A stretch of DNA of 64,000 nt from Pseudomonas sp. NFIX28 (GTDB lineage Bacteria > Pseudomonadota > Gammaproteobacteria > Pseudomonadales > Pseudomonadaceae), in the NCBI RefSeq assembly GCF_900107395.1, contig NZ_FNPW01000010.1:124001-188000 (forward strand), read 5' to 3'. Position numbers and translations under genes: made by a program. Positions 17,770 to 25,875 of this stretch are shown here, piece after piece (positions within the stretch are counted from its first letter, which is position 1; the number at the start of each line of letters is the position of its first letter). Under the pieces are notes generated by a model. The model did not search any database, was not told the origin of the DNA, and saw only the letters and a list, made by a program, of their open reading frames with translations.

Positions 17770-18399
17770 ATGTCCACCCCCAGCATGACGCTGTTCCACA
17801 ACCCCGCATCACCTTACGTGCGCAAAGTCATGGTGCTGCTGCACGAGACCGGCCAGCTGGATCGCGTGGCCCTGCAAGCCAGCCAGCTGACCCCGGTGAG
17901 CCCGGACGCCGCGCTCAACCAGGACAACCCGCTGGGCAAGATTCCCGCCCTGCGCCTGGCCGACGGCAGCGTGCTGTACGACAGCCGGGTGATTCTCGAT
18001 TACCTCGACCAGCAGCACGTCGGCAACCCGCTGATCCCTCGCGAGGGCTCGGCCCGCTGGCGGCGCCTGACCCTGGCGGCCCTGGCCGACGGGATCATGG
18101 ACGCCTCGGTGCTGATCCGTTACGAACTGGCCCTGCGCGCCCCCGAGAAACACTGGGAGCAGTGGCTCGACGGCCAGCGCGACAAGATCCGCCGCGCCCT
18201 GGCCGTGCTCGAGGCCGATGCGATCGCCGAACTGGCCAGCCACTTCGACATCGCCGCCATCAGCGTCGCCTGCGCCCTGGGCTACCTCGACTTCCGCCAC
18301 CCCGACCTGCAGTGGCGTGATGCCCAGCCGCAACTGGCGGCCTGGTACGCCGAGGTCAGTCAGCGCCCATCGATGCTGGCGACCCAGCCGCCGGTCTGA
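17770..18399 (+). CDS. Glutathione S-transferase family protein
   Basis: 209 aa. The N-terminal thioredoxin-like domain (about 1-80: MTLFHNPASPYVRKVMVLLHE, NPLGKIPALRLADGSVLYDSRVILDYLD) contains the cis-Pro of KIPAL and the DSR glutathione contact. The C-terminal helical domain runs to about 205. It is cytosolic and probably used in detoxification; the substrate is unknown. GAGGA at 17759-17763 sets ATG 17770. Not in an obvious operon. Confidence 0.9.
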   Translation: MSTPSMTLFHNPASPYVRKVMVLLHETGQLDRVALQASQLTPVSPDAALNQDNPLGKIPALRLADGSVLYDSRVILDYLDQQHVGNPLIPREGSARWRRLTLAALADGIMDASVLIRYELALRAPEKHWEQWLDGQRDKIRRALAVLEADAIAELASHFDIAAISVACALGYLDFRHPDLQWRDAQPQLAAWYAEVSQRPSMLATQPPV

Positions 18400-18429
18400 G
18401 CCAAACGATTAGCTGGTCCAGCGCGCCCT

Positions 18430-18506
18430 ATCGCGGGCAAGCCCGCTGCTGCAAGGGCTGGCAGCGCTTGGGTAGGGGCGAGCCAGCTCGCGATGGCCGC
18501 CCCCGG
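18430..18506. repeat. Degenerate REP pair, type A
   Basis: TCGCGGGCAAGCCCGCTGCTGC and, about 30 bp later, GTAGGGGCGAGCCAGCTCGCGA form a diverged inverted pair between the GST gene and creD. Confidence 0.6.
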
Positions 18507-18583
18507 GTTGTTCAGGCAACAACCCGACTATCCACGCCAGCAGGGCCTGCGCCGCCTGCTGCTCCTCGCGCAAACCCAGCGAC

Positions 18584-19957
18584 CTACTCATGGGCCACCT
18601 GCGTCTCGAACGTCAGCGGCTGGGCCGGTTTGGCCTGGCTCACGCCGTACCAGTCGAGCTTGCGGGTCAGCACCATGAACACACCCAGCAGGCCGAACAG
18701 CAGCAGCGAGCCCATCAGCAGCGCATAGTCCTCGGCGCTCAGCAAGCCGTACAACAGGCCGTAGAGGGCAGCCAGGCCGGCGGCGAAACTCAGGCCGTGG
18801 CCCAGGCTGCGCAGCACATGGCAGACGTAGAAGCCGATCAGCATCACACAGGCACCGGCCGACAGCAGGTAGGCCAGGGCGAAGCCGATGTGTTCCGAAA
18901 GCGACAGCAGCAACAGATAGAAGAACGCCAGGGCCACGCCCACCAGGGCGTATTGCACCGGGTGCACGGCCAGGTTCTTGAGCACTTCGAAAAGGAAGAA
19001 GCCGGCAAAGGTCAGGGCGATGAACAGCAGCGCATATTTGATCGCCCGATCGCTCTTGAGGTACTGGTCCACCGGGTCGATGAAACTCACGCCGAAGGAA
19101 CGGTTCTTGAATTCCTTGCACGCACCACCCAGGCAATGGCTCAGCGCGCTTTCCAGGTTGGTGGAGAAGAACGAAGTCTGCCAGTTGGCGGCAAAACCCA
19201 AGTCGGAAATTTCACGCTGGGCCGGCAGGTAATTGCCGATAAAGCTCGGGTGAGGCCAGTCGGCGCGCAGGCGCACCTTGCTGGTCCGGCCCACCGGCAA
19301 TACTCGCAGCTGCTCGGTACCTTGCAGTTGCAGGTTAAAGGCGAAGTCCAGGTCGGTGCTGCGCTTGCCGTCCAGCAGCGGCAGGTTGACGTGCACCCCT
19401 TCCCCCAGCCAGTCGAGCTGGGTGCCGGGCACGAACGCCAGGTTCTGCCCGTTCAGCTCCAGGGCCATGGCCTGCTCGATGCCACGAATGTCGCTGATGC
19501 CCACGGCGAGATACGGCTGCTCGAACTTGTAGTCGGCGAAGTCTTCCTTGATCCCCAACTGCTCGGGCACCACAAACTGCCCGCTGATGCGGTTATTGGC
19601 GTGGAACAGCCGGGCCTCGTAGATGCCCCGGGCGCGTAGCTCGGTCTTCACCTGGCCATCGAGCTCGAAGCGCTCCGGCAGGAAATACAGCTGCCCGCGC
19701 TCTTCTCCCTGTTCCTGGTAGCGCGTGTTGGTCTTCTCGTTGGTTTTCCAGGTGCGCACCACCTTGCGATAGGGCACCACCAGCAGCGGGCCGCTCAGTT
19801 GCTGGCTGGAGCTGGAGCTGCGGGCGATATCGGCCAGCACACCGTCGCGCAGCTCCTGGCGCTCCTGGATCAGCCCGTCGATCATCAACAGCGGCACCAG
19901 CAGCCCCAGGATCAACAGGGCTATGGCCCCAAGTTTCATGGTCAGATTGCGGTTCAT
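18584..19957 (-). CDS. creD: Inner membrane protein CreD
   Basis: 457 aa. One N-terminal span (LGAIALLILGLLVPLLMIDGLI) is followed by a large periplasmic domain (about 40-310). Five or six closely spaced spans follow from about 310 on (YALLFIALTFAGFFLFEVLKNL, ALVGVALAFFYLLLLSLSE and others). CreD is the most strongly induced member of the CreB regulon and affects envelope integrity and beta-lactam tolerance; its biochemical role is unknown. It is separated from creC by 621 bp with a tandem array, and a candidate CreB box sits upstream at 20024-20039. Confidence 0.94.
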   Translation of the reverse strand: MNRNLTMKLGAIALLILGLLVPLLMIDGLIQERQELRDGVLADIARSSSSSQQLSGPLLVVPYRKVVRTWKTNEKTNTRYQEQGEERGQLYFLPERFELDGQVKTELRARGIYEARLFHANNRISGQFVVPEQLGIKEDFADYKFEQPYLAVGISDIRGIEQAMALELNGQNLAFVPGTQLDWLGEGVHVNLPLLDGKRSTDLDFAFNLQLQGTEQLRVLPVGRTSKVRLRADWPHPSFIGNYLPAQREISDLGFAANWQTSFFSTNLESALSHCLGGACKEFKNRSFGVSFIDPVDQYLKSDRAIKYALLFIALTFAGFFLFEVLKNLAVHPVQYALVGVALAFFYLLLLSLSEHIGFALAYLLSAGACVMLIGFYVCHVLRSLGHGLSFAAGLAALYGLLYGLLSAEDYALLMGSLLLFGLLGVFMVLTRKLDWYGVSQAKPAQPLTFETQVAHE

Positions 19958-20023
19958 GGGTTCTCTCCCTGTTCGAATGAGGAAGAGTCTGGGCAGCCCA
20001 TGTGGGGGTTTTATGGGGGCTGT

Positions 20024-20039
20024 GTGGAGAGTGTGTGGA
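20024..20039 (-). promoter_or_regulatory. Candidate CreB-binding site (cre/blr-tag like)
   Basis: On the minus strand two TCCAC pentamers are separated by exactly 6 bp. The known CreB/BlrA tag is TTCAC-N6-TTCAC, so each half differs at one base. It lies 67 bp upstream of the creD start, a suitable place for an activator. Confidence 0.5.
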
Positions 20040-20070
20040 GATTGCCGCTGGGCCTTTTATGGACGCGTCT

Positions 20071-20560
20071 ATCCCTTGAAGATGAGGCGGCTGGCAGCCC
20101 CTGCGGCCGCTGCGCGCCCGATCGCAGCCTTCGGCAGCGGCTACAGGTTGTGGGGCGTTTTTTGCGGCTATCCCTTGAGGGAGGGGTGGCTGGCAGATCT
20201 TGCGGCCGCTTCGCGCCCGATCGCAGGCTGCGCCAGCGGCTACAGGTTGTGGGGCGTTTTCTGCGGTGATCCCTTGAAGGTGGGCGGCTGGCAGATCTTG
20301 CGGCCGCTGCGCGCCCGGGCGCAGGCTGCGCCAGCGGCTACAGGTTGTGGGGCGTTTTCTGTGGTTATCCCTTGAGGGTGGGGTGGCTGGCAGATCTTGC
20401 GGCCGCTTCGCGCCCGATCGCAGGCTGCGCCAGCGGCTACAGGGGCGGCGGGGTGTTTTTTGCGGTTATCCCTTGAAGGTGGGCGGCTGGCAGATTTGGC
20501 GGCTGCGACGGTTTTGTAGCCGCTGCCGAAGGCTGCGATCGGTCTGCGAAGCAGCCGCAA
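20071..20560. repeat. Tandem array of about 99-bp units containing type B REP halves
   Basis: Five units begin with ATCCCTTGA at 20071, 20170, 20269, 20367 and 20468 (periods 99, 99, 98, 101). The first four contain GGCTGGCAG, GCGGCCGCTKCGCGCCC, a single REP half (GCAGGCTGCGCCAGCGGCTACAG or a variant) and, in most copies, GTTGTGGGGCG. The last unit diverges and ends in a TGTAGCCGCTGCCGAAGGC half in the opposite sense. No gene is present between creC and creD. Confidence 0.85.
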
Positions 20561-20578
20561 AACGGTAGACGCAGGGCG

Positions 20579-22000
20579 TCAGACCGGAAACTGCAAGGTC
20601 GCTTCAACGCCCCCGGGCACGTTGCCGATGTGCATCTGGCCGCCGTGCAGCTGCACCACTTCTTCGACGAAGTTCAGCCCCAGGCCGGTGCTTTTGCGTC
20701 CGCTGTCGGGCCGTGGCAGCGAGTAGAAACGCTCGGTCAGGCGCGCCAGGGCGTACTCCGGAATGGGCTCGGCCTGGTTGAACAGGCTGACCCGCAACCA
20801 GTCGCCCGTTCTGCTGGCCGTGAAACGCAACACACCGCCAGCAGGGGTGAAATCCAGGGCGTTCTCCAGCAGGTTGCCCAATGCCTGGCGCAGCAGGAAC
20901 GCCTCGCCGGACAACTTCAGCCCCGGGTCGATACGCTGCTCGACCTGCAAGCCCTTGCCCTCGATCCGCGCCTTCTGGCTGTCGAGCAACTGCTTCACCA
21001 GATCCGCCAGCGGCACCGCCACCCGCTCCTCCAGGCCATGGCGCTGCTCGACTTGCGCCAGGTTCAGCAAACGCTCGATCAACTGCTGCATGCGCGCGCT
21101 TTCGCTGTCGATATTGCCGACGAAACGCGCGCGCTGCTCGCCGGGCATGTCGCCCTGCAACAGCTCCGCCGCGCCGCGAATCGCCGCCAGCGGGCTTTTC
21201 AGCTCGTGGGTCAGGGTGTGCACATAGCGCTCGACATAGGCCTTGCCCTCCAGCTGGGTGCGCATGTGCTCCACCGCCGTGGCCAGTTGCTCCAGCTCGC
21301 CGCCGCGATAGTGCGGCAGCTCGGCGCGGCGCCCCTCGCTGACCGCCTGGGCGTAGCCGGTCAGGCGGCGCAGGGCCGCGCTCAGCCACCACGACAGCAA
21401 GGCGCCGAACAGCAGGCCCAGGCCGATCAGCCCGGCGCCGTACCACAGCAGGCGCCGCTCCGTGCGGTCGACGTAGGGCTGCAGGGAACTGTTGGGCTTG
21501 GCCACGGTGACCACGCCGATGATCCGGCCGTTATCGCGAATCGGCGCGCCGACATGCATCACCGAGGAATTCGGGTCATCGGCCACGCTGCGCGAGGAGC
21601 GTGCACCGTATTGGCCGCGCAGGGTCAGGTACACATCGTTCCAGCGCGAATAGTCCTGGCCGACCGCCAGGCCGCTGGAGTCCAGCACCACCTTGCCCTG
21701 GGCGTCGGTGACGTAGATGCGGTGGTTGACCTGGTTTTTCGGCAGGCCCCAGATGGTCGCCGCCGGCTGCCGCTCGCCATAGGCATTGAGTAGCTGCGGC
21801 CAGCGGTTCTCGCTGAGGGTCCCGGCCTTGAAATCGTCACGCAGGATTTCCGCCATCAGGTTGGCGGTGTCCACCAGGGTTTCCTCGGTGGATTGGCGCA
21901 CGCCCGGGCGGATTTCCTCCATCACGGTACTGAGCACGAAATAGCCGGTCAGGCCGACGAACAGCACATAGACCAGGAAAATCCGGATTCCCAACGGCAT
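20579..22000 (-). CDS. creC: Sensor histidine kinase CreC
   Basis: 473 aa: first span IFLVYVLFVGLTGYFVLSTVM, periplasmic sensor loop of about 160 residues, and second span LLWYGAGLIGLGLLFGALLSWWL. A HAMP region, phospho-acceptor HELKSPLAAIRG (HisKA, about 257-268) and a catalytic ATPase domain (NLLENALDFTP N-box, STGLGLNFVEE G-box) follow. In pseudomonads CreBC responds to inhibition of the low-molecular-mass penicillin-binding protein DacB and influences beta-lactam resistance. The start overlaps the creB stop by 1 bp. Confidence 0.95.
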   Translation of the reverse strand: MPLGIRIFLVYVLFVGLTGYFVLSTVMEEIRPGVRQSTEETLVDTANLMAEILRDDFKAGTLSENRWPQLLNAYGERQPAATIWGLPKNQVNHRIYVTDAQGKVVLDSSGLAVGQDYSRWNDVYLTLRGQYGARSSRSVADDPNSSVMHVGAPIRDNGRIIGVVTVAKPNSSLQPYVDRTERRLLWYGAGLIGLGLLFGALLSWWLSAALRRLTGYAQAVSEGRRAELPHYRGGELEQLATAVEHMRTQLEGKAYVERYVHTLTHELKSPLAAIRGAAELLQGDMPGEQRARFVGNIDSESARMQQLIERLLNLAQVEQRHGLEERVAVPLADLVKQLLDSQKARIEGKGLQVEQRIDPGLKLSGEAFLLRQALGNLLENALDFTPAGGVLRFTASRTGDWLRVSLFNQAEPIPEYALARLTERFYSLPRPDSGRKSTGLGLNFVEEVVQLHGGQMHIGNVPGGVEATLQFPV

Positions 22001-22680
22001 CAGCTGTGCCCCGGGCTGTAGCTGTAGCCCAGGCCGCGATGGGTCTGGATCGGCTCGGCGGTGGCCGCCACCAGGCGCAGCTTGGCCCGCAGGCTCTTGA
22101 TATGGCTGTCGATGCTGCGTTCGTAGCCGGCGTCCGCCGCCACGCCCAGGGCATCGAGCAACTGTTCGCGGCTGAACACCCGTTCGGGTTGCTCCAGCAG
22201 GCAGTGCAGCAGGCGGAATTCATGCCGGGTCAGGCTCAGGGGCTGGCCGCGGTAGCTGATCTGGAACTTGTCGATATCGACCTGGAACAGCGCGGCCGGT
22301 GCCTCGACCGGCGCCCGCGGCGCCATGCGCTTGAGGATGGCCTTGACCCTTGCGGCGACCTCGCGTGGGCTGAAAGGCTTGACCACATAATCGTCGGCGC
22401 CGATTTCCAGGCCCACCACGCGGTCGATTTCACCGTCCCGGGCGCTGAGGAACATCACCGGCACCTCGCTGAAACGCCGCAGCTGCTTGCAGGTTTCGAA
22501 GCCGCTGATGTCAGGCAGGCCGATATCGAGAATCAGCAGGTCCGCCGGCGTGCTGCGCTGATAGTCCAGCGCGGCTTGCCCGAGGCTCAGCCAGGTGGTG
22601 CTGAAACCTTCGCCCTGCAGGGCAAAAATCAGCGTATCGGCTATCGCCGCTTCGTCTTCGACAATCAGGATATGAGGCAT
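22000..22680 (-). CDS. creB: Response regulator CreB
   Basis: 226 aa, OmpR/PhoB class. The receiver (about 1-115) has VEDEAAIAD, phospho-Asp in LLILDIGLP, switch Ser in FLSARD and Lys in VVKPF. The winged-helix DNA-binding domain (about 135-225) has LTRHEFRLLHCLLEQPERVFSREQLLDAL and ERSIDSHIKSLRAKL. First gene of creB-creC, overlapping creC by 1 bp; creD is a separate target further downstream. Confidence 0.95.
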   Translation of the reverse strand: MPHILIVEDEAAIADTLIFALQGEGFSTTWLSLGQAALDYQRSTPADLLILDIGLPDISGFETCKQLRRFSEVPVMFLSARDGEIDRVVGLEIGADDYVVKPFSPREVAARVKAILKRMAPRAPVEAPAALFQVDIDKFQISYRGQPLSLTRHEFRLLHCLLEQPERVFSREQLLDALGVAADAGYERSIDSHIKSLRAKLRLVAATAEPIQTHRGLGYSYSPGHS

Positions 22681-22749
22681 GGCGTCCGAGCACGGAAAGT
22701 AAGTGCCCGAACGGTGCCGGATGCCTCCTGCGCCGTCAATCAGGTCTGA

Positions 22750-23250
22750 TCAGCAGTCGGGTTTGTCCGCGGTGTAGCGCCGGGCCGGGTTCACCGCGGC
22801 GTTGAACTCGCGCAGGGCCTTGGCGCCGATCAACAACGGATAGTTGAAGCTGCTGCGGTCGGTCAGGTTGACCTCGACCGTGCGCTTGACATTGCCCAGG
22901 CACATTTCCAGGTCGACCACCGGCCGCTTGGCCGACTGCGCCTCTTCGTTGTCTTCGTCTTCATCGGCGCGGCTCTTGATCTTGCTGATCCGCGCCACCT
23001 TGTGTTCGTAGACCTTGCCGTCGGCGTCCTTGGTCGCCAGGCGGAAACGCACCCACTCCTCGCCATCGCGGGTGAAGGTCTCGATATCCTTGGCCGACAG
23101 CGACGCGGTCAGGGCGCCAGTGTCCATCTTGGCCTTGAGGGTTTCGCCGATTTCCGGCAGTTGGATGTATTCGTAGCGCCCGTAGAGGGTCGGCTCGGCG
23201 GCCATGACCGGCAGCGCCAGCAGGGACAGGAGTGCAAGGACGGATTTCAC
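22750..23250 (-). CDS. Periplasmic retropepsin-like aspartic protease / ATP-dependent zinc-protease family
   Basis: 166 aa with a signal peptide (VLALLSLLALPVMA). The mature part carries the retropepsin signature KMDTGALTASL near residue 40, so the catalytic DTG is intact, and ends RRYTADKPDC. It belongs to the RimK-associated protease family, whose members form single-domain pepsin-like proteases linked to osmotic tolerance in pseudomonads. The start is GTG 23250, preceded on its strand by AAGGA; upstream in-frame codons would ruin the signal peptide. Lies just upstream of creB, as in P. aeruginosa. Confidence 0.82.
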   Translation of the reverse strand: MKSVLALLSLLALPVMAAEPTLYGRYEYIQLPEIGETLKAKMDTGALTASLSAKDIETFTRDGEEWVRFRLATKDADGKVYEHKVARISKIKSRADEDEDNEEAQSAKRPVVDLEMCLGNVKRTVEVNLTDRSSFNYPLLIGAKALREFNAAVNPARRYTADKPDC

Positions 23251-23332
23251 GTGAGCAGGTTCCTTGGAAAGTGGGCAGCAGGATTTTAGACCGTGGCCGG
23301 GCGATTGGTTCGCTCGCAACGATCGATCACCC

Positions 23333-23449
23333 TGTAGGAGCGAGGCTTGCCCGCGATGGCGCCCTGACGCCCGGTCAGGCAATGCGCAGTATCGGCAATG
23401 CGCGGATCGCGCGGTGTCGGCATTCGCGGGCAAGCCTCGCTCCTACAGC
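23333..23449. repeat. REPIN, type A
   Basis: GTAGGAGCGAGGCTTGCC at the left and GGGCAAGCCTCGCTCCTAC at the right, separated by about 70 bp. It occupies the middle of the 330-bp gap between the divergent protease and acyltransferase genes; the rest of the gap holds their promoters and shows no gene. Confidence 0.85.
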
Positions 23450-23580
23450 ACGGGTTATGGCGGTGTGGCTGGGCGCAAGGATAACCGGGGACAGGTGAAA
23501 CATTCGTCAGCACATGCGGATTTGGCCTGCCCGTCGAAGGTGCTTATCATGGCGCGCCCAGACGCCTTCAAGAGTTCCTT

Positions 23581-24468
23581 ATGCGCCGCCTGCTCACCGG
23601 CTGTTTCGTCACCTTGCTGCTGTTGCTCAACACCCTGGTCCTGTTCGGACCGCTGATGGTGTTCGCCCTGCTCAAGCTGGTCCTGCCGGGGCGCCTGCGC
23701 GACGGCGCGTCGAAAGCGGTGATGTGGATTGCCGAGACCTGGGCCGAAATCGACAAGCTGATCTTCGCCCTGTGCATTCCCACCCAGTGGGACATCCGCG
23801 GCGGCGACAACCTGCGGGGCGACACTTCGTACCTGGTGATCAGCAACCATCAGTCCTGGGTCGATATCCCGGCGCTGATCCAGACCCTCAACCGCCGCAC
23901 GCCCTTCTTCAAGTTCTTCCTGAAGAAAGAGCTGATCTGGGTGCCTTTCCTCGGCCTCGCCTGGTGGGCCCTGGACTACCCCTTCATGAAGCGCTACAGC
24001 AAGGCCTTCCTGGCCAAGAACCCGGAGCTGCAAGGCAAGGACCTGGAAATCACCAAGGCCGCCTGCGAGCTGTTCAAGCGCCAGCCGGTCACCGTGGTCA
24101 ATTACCTGGAAGGCACCCGCTTCACACCGGTCAAGCGGGAGCAACAGCAATCCCCCTTCAACCAGCTGCTCAAGCCGAAGGCCGGCGGCGTGGCGTTCGT
24201 GCTGGCGGCCATGGGCGAACAGCTCGACGCCATCCTCGATGTGACGGTGGTCTATCCGCAGCAGAAGATCCCCGGTTTCTGGGATTTGATCAGCGGCAGC
24301 GTGCCGCGAGTGATCGTCGATATCCAGACCCGTGAGCTGGACCCGGCGTTGTGGCAGGGGGATTACGAAAACGATCCGGCGTTTCGCCAGACCGTCCAGA
24401 ACTGGGTTAACCAGCTCTGGACCGAAAAGGACCGGCGCATCGACGCCTTGCGCGCCGAGCGCCGTTGA
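23581..24468 (+). CDS. PlsC-family acyltransferase (YihG-like)
   Basis: 295 aa with one N-terminal span (CFVTLLLLLNTLVLFGPLMVF) and a PlsC acyltransferase domain. The catalytic NHQSWVDIPAL (HX4D) lies near residues 90-100 and the EGTRFTP substrate motif near 179-185. This should be a 1-acylglycerol-3-phosphate acyltransferase acting on membrane lipid at the inner membrane. The stop directly abuts the stop of the converging DUF2780 gene with no gap. Confidence 0.9.
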   Translation: MRRLLTGCFVTLLLLLNTLVLFGPLMVFALLKLVLPGRLRDGASKAVMWIAETWAEIDKLIFALCIPTQWDIRGGDNLRGDTSYLVISNHQSWVDIPALIQTLNRRTPFFKFFLKKELIWVPFLGLAWWALDYPFMKRYSKAFLAKNPELQGKDLEITKAACELFKRQPVTVVNYLEGTRFTPVKREQQQSPFNQLLKPKAGGVAFVLAAMGEQLDAILDVTVVYPQQKIPGFWDLISGSVPRVIVDIQTRELDPALWQGDYENDPAFRQTVQNWVNQLWTEKDRRIDALRAERR

Positions 24469-25041
24469 TCAGATACCGCTGCCTGCGCCCCAGATCCCGC
24501 CCAGGCTGCTGAGCAGCGAACCGCCCACGCCCTGCTGGCCGAGGAACTGCAGGAGCACCGGGGCGAACTGGCCAATCATGCCGCTGTCCATGCCCAGGGC
24601 GCTGAACGCCGTGTTCAGGTCATTAGTGTTCTTCACGTCGCCCAGGGCGCTCTCGAGCCCCGAGAACTTGGTGCCACCGCTCTGCCCCAGCAAGCCGCTC
24701 AGAGCGCCCAGGCTGGCCAGCGCATTGCCGCCGGCAAGCTTGTCCAACCCCGGCACGCTTTGGCTCAGTTGCGAATAGTCGGTGCTGCTCAACTGGTTCT
24801 TCGCCAGGCCCAGCATCGCGCCGGTACCGCCGATGGCCTGCTCCGGGGTGACATCCAGTTGCGCCAGCGCACTGAGCAGGTTGGCGGTCTGCGAGGTTGG
24901 AGCGGCAGCGGTAGCCTTGTCGCCACCCTGCATGCTGGAAACCGCATTGGCGGCATCGCTCAGGCTGAAGCCTGCAGCAAAAACCGGGCTGGCTCCCAGG
25001 GTCAGCAACGTAGCCAGTGCAACACTGCGGGAAATTTTCAT
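24469..25041 (-). CDS. DUF2780 domain protein, exported
   Basis: 190 aa. Signal peptide MKISRSVALATLLTLGASPVFA, then a Gly/Ser/Leu-rich sequence: LLSALAQLDVTPEQAIGGTGAMLGLAK, and a C-terminal LLQFLGQQGVGGSLLSSLGGIWG. This composition and the VTPEQAIGG motif are typical of DUF2780 proteins, whose function is unknown. A longer in-frame start exists upstream, but MKISRS with AGAGG just before it gives the signal peptide. It meets the acyltransferase tail-to-tail. Confidence 0.85.
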   Translation of the reverse strand: MKISRSVALATLLTLGASPVFAAGFSLSDAANAVSSMQGGDKATAAAPTSQTANLLSALAQLDVTPEQAIGGTGAMLGLAKNQLSSTDYSQLSQSVPGLDKLAGGNALASLGALSGLLGQSGGTKFSGLESALGDVKNTNDLNTAFSALGMDSGMIGQFAPVLLQFLGQQGVGGSLLSSLGGIWGAGSGI

Positions 25042-25247
25042 CGAGACAACCTCTTGAGCATGAAAACCACCCGAGATTGGGTGGGAAAAAACAGCCATTT
25101 GACTGATGGCCAATAGAAATTGTTCCCGGCCCTCCTCACGGAACACCGGCTGGGCCGACAAGATAAAGATGTTTCTTAAAAGCCGCATGCTTCCCATGCG
25201 ACCGCGTCTATGATTTCGCTGTTTTCGTCAGAACCGCCAGCCCCCCA

Positions 25248-25814
25248 ATGAAAAGAATCCTCTCCGCACTTTTGGCCATTGCGCTCATCTCCATCGTCGC
25301 CTGGCGCCTCGGGTCGCCGGTCGATGATTCGGCATGTGCGGGCGAAACCGCAGCCAACGGCCCGCTGAGCCGTTTCGTTAGCGACTACTTCAAGCAAGGT
25401 AATGAAAGAGCCTGGCAGGAAGACACCAACGTCTTCGACATCCTCGCCGAACCCACGGCCAGCAGCATCACCCAGCAACCGCAAGCGTATTACTGCGAAG
25501 CGCTCAGCCTGCTTGAAAGCCCGACACGCACACAATCGGAGAAGGTCTATACCTCGATCCTGATGCTGAAGCTGCCCATCGACTATTACCTGAGCCTCAT
25601 GGATCACAGCCACAGGTTTTATAAAGAGGGGCGGATCGATGACACGGTACTTGGGTTTGTCCTTAAACCCAGAGGAACCGCGCTCAACTATTGGTGGCTT
25701 CCGCAATGGCGCTCCCGCTTCAACCGAGATGCGCCATCTGTGTTCCCGCCACCCGACATTGCAGAAATACTGTCCGGGAAGTACTGGCTCCGCTATCCGG
25801 GCGCAGGTTTCTGA
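25248..25814 (+). CDS. Hypothetical exported or membrane-anchored protein
   Basis: 188 aa, no family recognised. The N-terminus MKRILSALLAIALISIVAWRLG is a signal anchor or uncleaved signal. The rest is soluble-looking, with two cysteines (Cys near 30 and YYCEAL near 82) that could form a disulfide. G+C is lower and codon use less biased than in adjacent genes, hinting at more recent acquisition. Followed by a clear terminator. Ribosome site is weak. Confidence 0.7.
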   Translation: MKRILSALLAIALISIVAWRLGSPVDDSACAGETAANGPLSRFVSDYFKQGNERAWQEDTNVFDILAEPTASSITQQPQAYYCEALSLLESPTRTQSEKVYTSILMLKLPIDYYLSLMDHSHRFYKEGRIDDTVLGFVLKPRGTALNYWWLPQWRSRFNRDAPSVFPPPDIAEILSGKYWLRYPGAGF

Positions 25815-25828
25815 GCATCGAACAGCCA

Positions 25829-25862
25829 TAAAAAAGGGCGACCCGAGGGTCGCCCTTTTTAC
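25829..25862. terminator. Bidirectional rho-independent terminator
   Basis: The stem GGGCGACC / GGTCGCCC with a 4-nt CGAG loop is flanked by an A-run on the left and a T-run on the right. It lies between the hypothetical gene and the end of fdhA and can serve both. Confidence 0.9.
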
Positions 25863-25875
25863 TGCGTCAAAGCCT

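Noticed and set aside
20071..20560. 99-bp repeats as a CRISPR array
   Set aside because: The repeat covers the full period, so there are no variable spacers, and REP halves explain the core.
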